Shown: positions 1 through 7,907 of the stretch, piece by piece | Layout: each line of letters begins with the position of its first letter | Position numbering within the stretch: position 1 is the stretch's first letter | Source of the DNA: Magnetococcales bacterium | GTDB lineage: Bacteria > Pseudomonadota > Magnetococcia > Magnetococcales > JADFWU01 | Assembly (NCBI GenBank): GCA_015234045.1 | Contig: JADFWU010000009.1 | Location: forward strand, 1 to 64,000 | Direction of reading: 5' to 3' | Length of the DNA: 64,000 bases | The notes under the pieces: model-generated | What the model was told of the DNA's origin: nothing | Seen by the model: only the letters and a program-made list of their open reading frames with translations | Database searches by the model: none | Made by a program: the position numbers and the translations under genes

Positions 1-289
1 CGTTGGCATCGTAGGCTTCACTTCCTGCTGGGTCTTTCTCTTCGGGAATACCGAATAGAATGACACCACCGAGGCCAAGGTCCAGGGCCTTGTGCCCTTC
101 CTTGATGGCTTCATCAATGGAGAGTTGAAACACGCCGGGCATGGAGACAACCGGTTTGCGTTGCTTCTCACCGGGTATCAGAAACAGCGGTAAAATCAGG
201 TTGGCGGGCAGGATATGATTCTCCTGCACCATGGAACGAATGGCAGGGTGACGACGCAAACGGCGTGGACGATTGATTAAGTTAATCAT
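1..289 (-). CDS. hemB: Delta-aminolevulinic acid dehydratase (porphobilinogen synthase), N-terminal part
   Basis: Reading the minus strand from an ATG at 287-289 gives about 96 residues before the window edge, beginning MINLINRPRRLRRHPAIRSM. The order 'RxRRLRRHPAIRSMVQEN', 'LPANLILPLFL', 'GEKQRKPVVSMPGV' and 'GLGGVILFGIPEEKD' is the conserved start of HemB, the cytosolic enzyme that condenses two 5-aminolevulinate molecules into porphobilinogen in tetrapyrrole synthesis. The gene runs off the left edge, so the catalytic lysines and metal site are outside view. It is transcribed away from the phosphatase gene at 470, with about 180 bases of divergent spacer. Confidence 0.93.
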   Translation of the reverse strand, partial: MINLINRPRRLRRHPAIRSMVQENHILPANLILPLFLIPGEKQRKPVVSMPGVFQLSIDEAIKEGHKALDLGLGGVILFGIPEEKDPAGSEAYDAN

Positions 290-469
290 GATAGTTCACA
301 GTTCCAGTAGTAAGACTTCGCTCTAAGACGGCCCAGAAAGAGGTTAAGAGGATGAATCAAAAAACGGTGTTGAAGCAAGCGCAATTTGTCAGAATAGGAC
401 GAAATATGTAAATGAATGGTAGATCAAGACATGGTATACCAATAGAGTTTGGGTGAATTGGTTTCAATA

Positions 470-1306
470 ATGGGTACAAAACTGGGTGGCACGATGGCCA
501 ATGCCTTTTCAAAGCGGATCACAGCCTATGGCGTATCAGATCGCGGCCGGGTTCGAAAGTTGAATGAAGACGCTTTTTATATTGACGAGGAGATCGGCTT
601 ATTGCTGGTTTCCGATGGTATGGGCGGTCATGATGCGGGTGAGGTGGCAAGTTCGGAGGTGATTTCACGTTTGCGTGAAGGATTGCGTGGTCCGATGGAT
701 CGATTTGTCGATCCGATGGCCTTTAATGCCGATGATGACGGTGATGATGATACCACCCGCGAGTATGTGGCTGATCCATTAATCGCCATGGTGAGTTCAA
801 CGCTTGAAGAGACCAACAGGATACTCAATACACGCAATCAGGAGCGGGGATGTGAAGCGGGTTCTGGCATGGGTGCCACGGTGGTGGGATTCTGGTTACC
901 GGTAATCAGTGCGTCTGGTGTGGTGTTTCATGTGGGTGACAGTCGGCTTTACCTGTTCCGTGAGGGACGTTTGAGACAGGTGACGCGGGATCACTCCATG
1001 TATCAGCAGTGGGTGGATTTTGGTCGTGAAGGTGATCCGCCGTCACACAACGTTATTCTCCAAGCGTTAGGGCCTTTGGAAGATGTCGTGCCGGATATTG
1101 CTTACCAACTGATTCAGCCCAATGACATACTTTTGCTCTGTTCGGATGGTTTGACCGGCGTATTGTCCGAGAAGGCCATTACCGGCGTTTTGAGTACTGT
1201 GCGAAGGGATACGCTTCAAACGGGGTGTGAAGATCTGATTGAAATGGCCAAGGAGCAGGGCAGTCGAGACAATATCACCGCCTTGATAGCGCGGGTGAAA
1301 TCGTAG
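470..1306 (+). CDS. PP2C-family serine/threonine protein phosphatase (Stp1-like)
   Basis: A 278-residue soluble protein with the PP2C metal-binding motifs in order: 'GRVRKLNEDAFY' near residue 25, 'VSDGMGGHDAGE' near 46, 'FHVGDSRLYLFREG' near 152, 'LLLCSDGLTGVL' near 222 and 'SRDNITALI' near 264. The aspartates and glycines that hold the two Mn/Mg ions are all present. It should dephosphorylate Ser/Thr proteins in the cytoplasm. The frame is open back to a TTG at 449; ATG 470 was chosen as the first ATG, and ATG 494 is also possible because no strong ribosome site decides. The next gene encodes an FHA (phosphothreonine-binding) protein, which suggests a phospho-signalling pair, though no Ser/Thr kinase is in the window. 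Confidence 0.9.
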   Translation: MGTKLGGTMANAFSKRITAYGVSDRGRVRKLNEDAFYIDEEIGLLLVSDGMGGHDAGEVASSEVISRLREGLRGPMDRFVDPMAFNADDDGDDDTTREYVADPLIAMVSSTLEETNRILNTRNQERGCEAGSGMGATVVGFWLPVISASGVVFHVGDSRLYLFREGRLRQVTRDHSMYQQWVDFGREGDPPSHNVILQALGPLEDVVPDIAYQLIQPNDILLLCSDGLTGVLSEKAITGVLSTVRRDTLQTGCEDLIEMAKEQGSRDNITALIARVKS

Positions 1307-1399
1307 GATGTGATGACCGTAGAAGAACGGAATATCATCATATGAGAATGGAGGATGTTTCCTTCATTCCAAGTAGGTGAGGAGGGGATTTAAAACGCC

Positions 1400-2299
1400 A
1401 TGACACAACGAGTGAAACAAGATCTGGCGATTATGTTTGCGGATATTGCCGGCAGTACACGTCTGTATGAGCAATTGGGTGATGCCAAAGCGCGTGCGTT
1501 GACATCCGATTGCCTGGGGCTGCTTTCCCAATTGACCGAGTTGTATATGGGTCGGGTCATCAAGACCATTGGTGATGAGGTGATGTGTACCTTCCCTTCA
1601 GCCGATCAGGCGGCTGATGCGGCTGTTCGTATGCAGGAAGAGTTGGATCAGAGGGCAGATGAGGTGGATGTGCGTTTGCGTATTCGCGTTGGTTTTCATT
1701 TTGGTGAAGTGATTTTGGAAGGGGGCGATGTTTTTGGAGATGCGGTCAATCTGGCAGCGCGTATGGCATCACAGGCCAAAGCGGATCAGATTTTGACTAC
1801 CGGAGAGACGGTTGGTTTGATCAATGCGTCACTTCAGGAAAATTGCCGATTCATCATTGATGCTCAGGTAAAAGGCAAACAAAAAATCATTGAGATTTTT
1901 GAACTGACTTGGGGCGAAGAGGAAGAGCTCACTATTCTCGGTGGATTGCCCGGCCAACAGGATGTGGCAGAGCAAGAGGCCGTGATGGTGCTGGCATTTG
2001 GTACACGTGAACTGACTTTGGGACAGCAGCGCTCAACCATTAGCTTGGGACGCGGCAAACAGAACCATTTCCAGATCCCAGACTCCAGAGCATCACGCAT
2101 GCATGCCAAAGTGGAGTACCGTCGAGGCCGTTTTGTTCTGGTAGATCAAAGTACCAACGGCACCTATGTCATGTTGAGCGGCGAAGGTGGTCAACTGGTT
2201 CATCGGGATGAGCGGGAATTGAGCGATGAAGGGGTGATTGGTTTGGGGCGTAAGGTTGCGCCGGATGATTCGTTGGCGGTTCGATTCTTTATGCGTTAA
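1400..2299 (+). CDS. Soluble class III nucleotidyl cyclase with C-terminal FHA domain
   Basis: 299 residues. Residues about 8-170 form a class III cyclase homology domain: 'FADIAGSTRLYEQLGD' carries the first metal aspartate, 'IGDEVMCTFPSADQA' the second, and 'GDVFGDAVNLAARMAS' the transition-state region. Residues about 205-290 form an FHA domain, with 'SLGRGKQNHFQI' (the conserved GR), 'SRASRMHAKV' (the S-R-x-H phosphopeptide site) and 'STNGTYV'. The family makes cAMP from ATP; the FHA part would tie activity or location to a phosphothreonine partner. It lies 93 bases after the phosphatase and just upstream of the msh operon. The start is the first ATG, preceded by a GAGGAGGGG stretch that is slightly far away. 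Confidence 0.88.
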   Translation: MTQRVKQDLAIMFADIAGSTRLYEQLGDAKARALTSDCLGLLSQLTELYMGRVIKTIGDEVMCTFPSADQAADAAVRMQEELDQRADEVDVRLRIRVGFHFGEVILEGGDVFGDAVNLAARMASQAKADQILTTGETVGLINASLQENCRFIIDAQVKGKQKIIEIFELTWGEEEELTILGGLPGQQDVAEQEAVMVLAFGTRELTLGQQRSTISLGRGKQNHFQIPDSRASRMHAKVEYRRGRFVLVDQSTNGTYVMLSGEGGQLVHRDERELSDEGVIGLGRKVAPDDSLAVRFFMR

Positions 2300-2340
2300 T
2301 AGGTTTCTCAAAGAGATGTGAATTTGCTTCGATATTCCCA

Positions 2341-2356
2341 TGGAATAAAAATTGCA
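2341..2356 (+). promoter_or_regulatory. Possible sigma-54 promoter of the msh operon
   Basis: TGGAATAAAAATTGCA keeps the invariant GG and GC with ten bases between them, as in the -24/-12 consensus, but lacks the usual CAC after TGG. It lies about 110 bases upstream of the chosen mshI start and outside coding sequence. An AT-rich spacer could produce this by chance, so support is modest. Confidence 0.35.
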
Positions 2357-2464
2357 TATACAATCTGGTTAACATGTCCTCTGCTTTTCTGAACCTGTCT
2401 GATATCAGGCAGTCTGAAAGTAGAGGTGGAATACTCCAGAATGCAATTGGAAACAGGGAATTTG

Positions 2465-5400
2465 ATGGATATCCTGCAATTCATCAAGAAGCGAACACCG
2501 GTACGAGGACAGCTTGGGCTGTTCTGGGATGGGGATGGTGTTGCCCTTGTTTCTATTCGACAAAATGGACAGCGTCCGCTTGTTCAGCTTCTTCGTTATA
2601 TTACAGCCGCACCCAATCAGCTTGCCAAGATGCTCGGTGAACAGCTGCGTGAAGAACGATTAACGCGGCAGAACTGCACCTGTGTTCTTCCCTTGAGTGC
2701 CTATGATATCAGTCCGATAGAAAAGCCTGCCGGTGTGCCGGATGAAGAGATGGCCACAGCTGTCCGTTATCTGATTCGAGAGCGGGTAAGTTATGATGTG
2801 GATTCGGCGGTAGTGGATGTGTTCCATATGCCCGAAGAAGGATCGGATGGCCAGGACATGATTTATGTGGCTTCCGCTTCAGAAGAGAGTGTGACAACTC
2901 AGCTGGAGATGGCGTTCAAAGCCAAAGTCAAAGTCCAGATTGTGGATGTTCAGGAGTTGGCACAACGCAATATTGCGGCATTGACACCGGAGGATGAGAC
3001 CGGTGTCGCATTGCTGAATATTGAAGGGGATTATGGTGTCCTGACGGTTACCAAACAAGGGGATCTGTTTGTAACACGCCGTTTGGAAACGGGTCTCAAT
3101 CGCGTACTGGATGGTATGGGTGGGCTTGATGCGCTAAAAGAGGCGCAGTTGGTCGATGAACAGGCCGAGGCGACCCGTTTGGAAGAGCAGAACCGCGTTA
3201 TGGAAGAGGGCGGTCAGTTTATTGACCCTCAGGAAGAGTTGACGCTTGCACCTTTATTGAACAAGCCCTTGGAAGGACCGCTCCATTTAGTGGATTTTGA
3301 GGGGCTGTTGGCCAATGATTGGTGGAAACACCGGTTTAAAGAGTTGGTTGATGAAGAGGGGCGGGAAACCGTCCAGAATGTCGATTTTAATATTGATTTG
3401 TCCGATGAGTCGGATGATGACAGTGTAGAACTGGCTGATTATAGCGGAGAAAAGCCAGAACCTGTTGAACCACGCACAACAGAATCTGAACCAATACACG
3501 CGCTTTCCAATACCGTTGATGATATAGAGACGGATCACGATAGCGCCAACCTATCTGACTTTGATCTACAGCGTGATTCTGAATCCATTTCAGAGTCAAG
3601 TGCGTTGCAAGCCTTTGTCGATGCAATGGAGCCTGATGATCAAGAAACAGAATTGCCAGACGCAGTAAAAGACGAACCGGCTCAAAGTGTGTCTGTTCAG
3701 AAACAGGTTTTGGAGTGGGTTTCACCCGATTTTCAGCCAGCATCTGCTGAACCAAATCCAGACGGGCAGGGCGCTGGTATCAGCGGTATGGCTTGGCAGC
3801 CGGATGATCAGTGGCAACAGGAAGCCGCGTCTAATAAAAGTGATACCGCCGTCGCAGCGGGTATGACCGGGCTTTCTTGGACAGAAGAGGTATATCAGGT
3901 TGAAGAGTCCGCTGCATCAGGCCGTGGTGAAGACAAAGGCGCGGGCATGCCTGGATTGGGCTTTTCCGTTGAGCGTCTGCCGGAAATTGATGCCGGTGCC
4001 ATTGAAAAAAGCCGTGGTGAGGCGATTCCTGGCTTAAAAATGGGTAGTATTGAAACGGATGACTTTTCATCGCCAGCACCGGAACCTGCGCCAAAACCAC
4101 TATCAATACCGGTCATACCTGCCATTAAACGACACACCGAATCCAAAGCCGATACCTTCTCATCAAAGCGCGTCACTTTGCCAGTTCAAGCGCCTAACGG
4201 CGACTCTGTAATAGAGTCACAAGAAGCCGTACACGCCGAGCCTGTGTTGTCAGAGGAGAGTGACGACTCAATAGAGTTGGATGCTGCTTTTGCAAACGTA
4301 CCGGATCAATCTGACTGGTCGGATGATGAAGATTGGGGCGGGCTGGAACTTTCGTTCTCTCCTGACGATCCAGTAACATCGAGTCAAGAGAAATCGGAAA
4401 AATCCCAGGGCGACACTGACGATCTTGGTTCCCTGGCAACGCCGTTGGAAGATGTGCTTTCGGCTGCGTTTGAGTCAGGATCTCATCAAGGCTGGGATAG
4501 TTGGGATAGTGACGAAACGTCAGAGCCTGAGGATCAGACACCACAAGCGGCTGAGATGGATCAAACGGATAATACGGCTGTTGATGCTCAATCTGATCAA
4601 CAGTTGGCTATGAATTTTGAGTTTGAAATGCCGGGCCAACCGGATACACCAGAAGAAAAGGTCTCAACCGAGATTCAACAAGATCTGGATCTCTCCTTTG
4701 ATCTCAATGAATTGTCCGAAGATGAGGCGGTAAAAGATCAGGCATCCAATAGTGGTCTGTCCGATCATGATTCTGTATTGGATGGTGACTCAACCCTGGA
4801 TGCCAATGCGCTGTCATTTTCGTTTGATCTACCTGAACAGAGCACTATTGAAGAAACGACTACGCCGATTGACAAAGAGACAGCTGATTCAGAGTCAATG
4901 GAGAACGGTGCTCTGGATCTTTCATTGGATGATTGGTTTGACTCGGAGTCAGAAACAGAAAGCCATGTCGCCGAAGAGGCTCAAAAGCGCGTAGAAGAAG
5001 AGTCAATTGAACTGGCTTTTCCTGATCTCGGCCTATCCGACCTGCCGGCGGATGATCCACTCTCCGCATTCGAATCTGCGACATTTGATGATGGTATGGA
5101 TCAAAATAGCGGTTTTCCTTCCTTGGATCTCAGCGGGCTGGGTGATATTTCACCAGAACAAGAGACGTCGTTTGATCAGTCAACCGCATCAGAGGCAGTG
5201 CCAGAAGGATTTCCCGTACTGGATGATCTTCTGGCAACCGCGTCCGAATCTGAGTTGGAACAGTCACAGCCGCTACCCGCTATTGAGCAGGCTGTTGCTG
5301 TGCCCGAATCAGATGGGCCGCCAACACTGCCCGTTGATCTGCCCCTCGTTTCATCCGAAGTTGAACAAGAGCTATCTGTTGACCAAGAGTCATCCATTGA

Positions 5401-5974
5401 ACCAGGGCCGGAAGAGGCGCAGGCACCTGATTTGGAGTTTGGTGAATTTATTGATCCTTCTGAGATTTTCGGCACTGAAGAAGAGGAGCAGGATGAACTG
5501 GCAGCCATGTTGGCTGAAGCGGCAAAGTTTATGGATGCGCCCAGTGCATTTAATGGTTCTGAAGAGGATGAAGCGGGTTGGGCTGGGGAGATGTTCTCTG
5601 ATCCAGATGCTTTGGATGAGCAGGACGGCGGATCAGCCTATGCAGATCCCAGTTTGATGGAAGTGAGTCAAGTCGGCGGGTTGTGGGCAGCCTCTTCTGT
5701 GATGGACAGTTTCTGTGTGGATGTTCAGCGCGCACTGGACTATTACGAGAAACACTATCGTACCGACCCTGTTTCCTGTCTCTATCTCATTTCCAGTGAT
5801 CCCAGCCTGCCAGGGATCCGTGAAGCGTTTTCAGAACGGATGAGCGTGCGCGTTAAGTGGATTGATCCTGCTGCGTTATTTGATTTTGAAGGAGAGATGC
5901 CATCAACGCGGGATGTTATGCGTTGTCTGCCCGCTATCGGCGGTATTTTGCGCCGTGAGGAGAGTGCGGCGTGA
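2465..5974 (+). CDS. mshI: MshI/PilM-like pilus assembly protein with very large acidic insertion
   Basis: 1169 residues, about four times the usual MshI length. Residues 1-230 match the first half of the MshI/PilM actin-like fold ('GQLGLFWDGDGVALVSI', 'VRYLIRERVSYDVDSAVVD', 'DYGVLTVTKQGDLFVTRRLE'). Residues about 1069-1169 match its end ('VQRALDYYEKHYR', 'LYLISSDPSLPGI', 'CLPAIGGILRRE'). Between them, roughly residues 310-1060 are low-complexity and Asp/Glu/Ser/Pro-rich, with short recurring motifs such as AG(I/M)xGLxW (3769-4045) and 'LSFDL'/'LDLSxL'-type acidic stretches. The protein should sit at the cytoplasmic face as part of the inner-membrane alignment complex. ATG 2465 is chosen because AGGGA lies about six bases upstream; GTG 2426 and ATG 2441 are alternatives. 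The stop overlaps the next gene's start. Confidence 0.85.
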   Translation: MDILQFIKKRTPVRGQLGLFWDGDGVALVSIRQNGQRPLVQLLRYITAAPNQLAKMLGEQLREERLTRQNCTCVLPLSAYDISPIEKPAGVPDEEMATAVRYLIRERVSYDVDSAVVDVFHMPEEGSDGQDMIYVASASEESVTTQLEMAFKAKVKVQIVDVQELAQRNIAALTPEDETGVALLNIEGDYGVLTVTKQGDLFVTRRLETGLNRVLDGMGGLDALKEAQLVDEQAEATRLEEQNRVMEEGGQFIDPQEELTLAPLLNKPLEGPLHLVDFEGLLANDWWKHRFKELVDEEGRETVQNVDFNIDLSDESDDDSVELADYSGEKPEPVEPRTTESEPIHALSNTVDDIETDHDSANLSDFDLQRDSESISESSALQAFVDAMEPDDQETELPDAVKDEPAQSVSVQKQVLEWVSPDFQPASAEPNPDGQGAGISGMAWQPDDQWQQEAASNKSDTAVAAGMTGLSWTEEVYQVEESAASGRGEDKGAGMPGLGFSVERLPEIDAGAIEKSRGEAIPGLKMGSIETDDFSSPAPEPAPKPLSIPVIPAIKRHTESKADTFSSKRVTLPVQAPNGDSVIESQEAVHAEPVLSEESDDSIELDAAFANVPDQSDWSDDEDWGGLELSFSPDDPVTSSQEKSEKSQGDTDDLGSLATPLEDVLSAAFESGSHQGWDSWDSDETSEPEDQTPQAAEMDQTDNTAVDAQSDQQLAMNFEFEMPGQPDTPEEKVSTEIQQDLDLSFDLNELSEDEAVKDQASNSGLSDHDSVLDGDSTLDANALSFSFDLPEQSTIEETTTPIDKETADSESMENGALDLSLDDWFDSESETESHVAEEAQKRVEEESIELAFPDLGLSDLPADDPLSAFESATFDDGMDQNSGFPSLDLSGLGDISPEQETSFDQSTASEAVPEGFPVLDDLLATASESELEQSQPLPAIEQAVAVPESDGPPTLPVDLPLVSSEVEQELSVDQESSIEPGPEEAQAPDLEFGEFIDPSEIFGTEEEEQDELAAMLAEAAKFMDAPSAFNGSEEDEAGWAGEMFSDPDALDEQDGGSAYADPSLMEVSQVGGLWAASSVMDSFCVDVQRALDYYEKHYRTDPVSCLYLISSDPSLPGIREAFSERMSVRVKWIDPAALFDFEGEMPSTRDVMRCLPAIGGILRREESAA

Positions 5975-6606
5975 AACGAAATATCAATCTGTTTGATGCT
6001 CGGTTCAGACCCAAGAAAGATCTGTTCAGCGGTCACGGTATTCTCAATATCATCGTTGTGGTTGTGACAACATTGGGTTTGCTCAGTGGGTTGATGGCCT
6101 GGATGGGCCGCAATGGTAAAGCGGATCTGATTGCTCTGAAAGTCGAAGAGCGCCGAGCACGAGACCAGGTGGACCAGCTGGAAAAGAAGTTTCCCGTTCC
6201 AAAACGAAATCGTAGATTGGAAAAACGGGTCAAGGAGTTGGCGCGAACTTTGAATGAAAGAAAGGGCGCGCTCGCTGTTTTGGAAGGGCGCAGCCTTGGT
6301 AATCGGAATGGGCTGGGTCACTATTTGGAGCAGTTGGGACATGGCCGGGTTGTAGGGGTTTGGCTGAATGAAGTGGTTGTGAATAAAGGCGGAAAAAAGA
6401 TCAGTCTGAGTGGACAAACGTTGGATAAGCGGTTTGTTCCAATGTTTTTGAAGAGTTTAAAGGAAAAACAAGCGTATCACGGTTCGCGTTTTCGGATCTT
6501 TCGCATTGAAGATGATGGGGATTCCGATTATCTGCGTTTTTCAGTCAAGACTGACGAGATGGGAAAAACAGCTCTTGATAAAGCTATGGAAGCGTTGGGC
6601 AAATAG
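5971..6606 (+). CDS. PilN-like (MshI2) inner-membrane assembly protein
   Basis: 211 residues with the PilN layout: a short cytoplasmic N-terminus beginning 'MKRNINLFDARFRPKK' (the conserved INLF peptide that binds PilM), one membrane segment at about 24-46, a coiled coil at about 55-105 and a small periplasmic ferredoxin-like domain. The GTG start overlaps the mshI stop (GTGA), so translation is probably coupled, which fits a PilM-PilN complex. It should link the cytoplasmic MshI ring to the periplasmic MshJ/MshK parts. Confidence 0.87.
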   Translation: MKRNINLFDARFRPKKDLFSGHGILNIIVVVVTTLGLLSGLMAWMGRNGKADLIALKVEERRARDQVDQLEKKFPVPKRNRRLEKRVKELARTLNERKGALAVLEGRSLGNRNGLGHYLEQLGHGRVVGVWLNEVVVNKGGKKISLSGQTLDKRFVPMFLKSLKEKQAYHGSRFRIFRIEDDGDSDYLRFSVKTDEMGKTALDKAMEALGK

Positions 6607-7375
6607 TCTGGATCGTCTGCAAAGACGAGAGCGGATTCTCATAGCGATGTCCTTTAGTGCTGGGATGTTGTTTGGCTGGGATCAGCTCTTACTCACGCCC
6701 ATGTGGGAAGAGATGAACAGCGATAAAAAGGCGCAGCAAGAGACACGTGTGCGTATTCAGGCACTTCGTGCCCGCCAGCCGGAAATTCTTGCCCGTGCCA
6801 ATCTCGATCCGGATAAGGAGGCGCGAAGACTGGAAGAGGAGTTCCGTGAAGCACTAAGACATCATGAAAAGGAGCTTGCCGAACTCTCCGCCACAATGAT
6901 GACACCGGACTTGATGATTCCTGCCCTGGAAGTGTTGATAGAGCGGATGTCCAATCTGGATTTGATGCTGCTGGAAGCGCTACCGCCTGAGGATATGGAA
7001 AAAGTGGAACAGGAACAGAGTTCTGCGCCACCTAAACCAAAGATTCCAGCACCGGTTGCGAATAAGGATGGTAATAAAAATAAGGACAGTGAAATCGGTC
7101 TGGATGAAAGCATGGATATGCTGTTCTCCGTAACAGGCGATCTGATGGCAAAACAGGGAGGTGGAGAGGCGGTTTCAGGATTCTGGCGACATGGCGTACG
7201 CCTTGTGGTTCAAGGGGATTATCTCAATAGTGTGGCTTTCTTGAAGGGAATCGCTGAACTGCCCTATGCATTTTATTGGGATTCATTTGATTTTTCGATA
7301 AAAAAATATCCAACTGCCCGGCTTGAGATCATCTTGTACACCTTGAGCATGGACAAGGAGTTTTTGGGTGCGTAA
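6575..7375 (+). CDS. mshJ: MshJ/PilO-like inner-membrane assembly protein
   Basis: 266 residues if begun at TTG 6575. The frame is open to ATG 6506, but that would bury a long hydrophilic stretch inside the previous gene; the TTG start gives 'IKLWKRWANSLDRLQRRERIL' before a membrane segment at about 28-42, the normal MshJ/PilO arrangement. A GGGAA lies about ten bases upstream. The periplasmic part has a coiled coil ('KEARRLEEEFREALRHHEKELAEL') and a C-terminal domain ending 'YPTARLEIILYTLS'. It overlaps the PilN-like gene by 32 bases and mshK by 8. The role is as partner of the PilN-like protein in the alignment complex; the start is uncertain. Confidence 0.82.
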   Translation: MIKLWKRWANSLDRLQRRERILIAMSFSAGMLFGWDQLLLTPMWEEMNSDKKAQQETRVRIQALRARQPEILARANLDPDKEARRLEEEFREALRHHEKELAELSATMMTPDLMIPALEVLIERMSNLDLMLLEALPPEDMEKVEQEQSSAPPKPKIPAPVANKDGNKNKDSEIGLDESMDMLFSVTGDLMAKQGGGEAVSGFWRHGVRLVVQGDYLNSVAFLKGIAELPYAFYWDSFDFSIKKYPTARLEIILYTLSMDKEFLGA

Positions 7376-7898
7376 CAACCGACGGGCTTTCATGACTAAC
7401 AGCCTGAATTGGTCTGTATTGATGCTGTCGCTGAGTCTGTTGTCAGTGTCAAATGGTTATGCAGAGTTGGAAGACCCTACTGCACCACCGAGTGAAGTGA
7501 TGGAGGCCATCGCCTTACAGGAGATGCTTGATGCGGGTATTGATCCAAATGCACCTTCGGAAGAAGAGGTGGTATTGGATGATGCGCAACAGGAAGCATT
7601 AGCAGCCCAAGAGGACGAACTGGCAGCACTAGAGAGAGCTGAGGCAGAACGGGCCAGAAAGATGGCCATAAAGCCGCAATTTTGGGTCTCCAGTACCATG
7701 ATATCCGACATCCGGCGTAGTGCGCTGATTGATGGCCAAATGCGGCAAGAGGGCGATGTGCTTGGTGATTGGACAGTGTCGAAAATTGAGCAACATGAAG
7801 TGGTTTTTTCCAGTGAGTGGGGTATACACCGCGTGGTGATGTCCGGTTTTGACGCTGGAATACGTATCGGTCGGATCAGCACAAGTGGGCGAAAGTAG
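7368..7898 (+). CDS. mshK: MshK/PilP-like periplasmic protein
   Basis: 176 residues with an N-terminal hydrophobic export segment ('WSVLMLSLSLLSVSNGYA'), then 'LEDPTAPP', the proline motif typical of MshK and GspB/PilP-type proteins, an acidic alpha-helical linker, and a C-terminal beta domain ('RRSALIDGQMRQEGDVLGDWTV', 'EWGIHRVVMSG') like the PilP/GspC homology region that contacts the secretin. GTG 7368 is chosen because AAGGAG stands about eight bases before it; ATG 7392 would also work. It sits between mshJ and the secretin gene, the usual order. Confidence 0.83.
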   Translation: MRNNRRAFMTNSLNWSVLMLSLSLLSVSNGYAELEDPTAPPSEVMEAIALQEMLDAGIDPNAPSEEEVVLDDAQQEALAAQEDELAALERAEAERARKMAIKPQFWVSSTMISDIRRSALIDGQMRQEGDVLGDWTVSKIEQHEVVFSSEWGIHRVVMSGFDAGIRIGRISTSGRK

Positions 7899-7907
7899 TC
7901 ACGTATT

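Noticed and set aside
3287-5735. Several antisense and alternate-frame ORFs inside the mshI insertion
   Set aside because: The biased acidic composition leaves other frames open; none has a recognisable domain or start signal.
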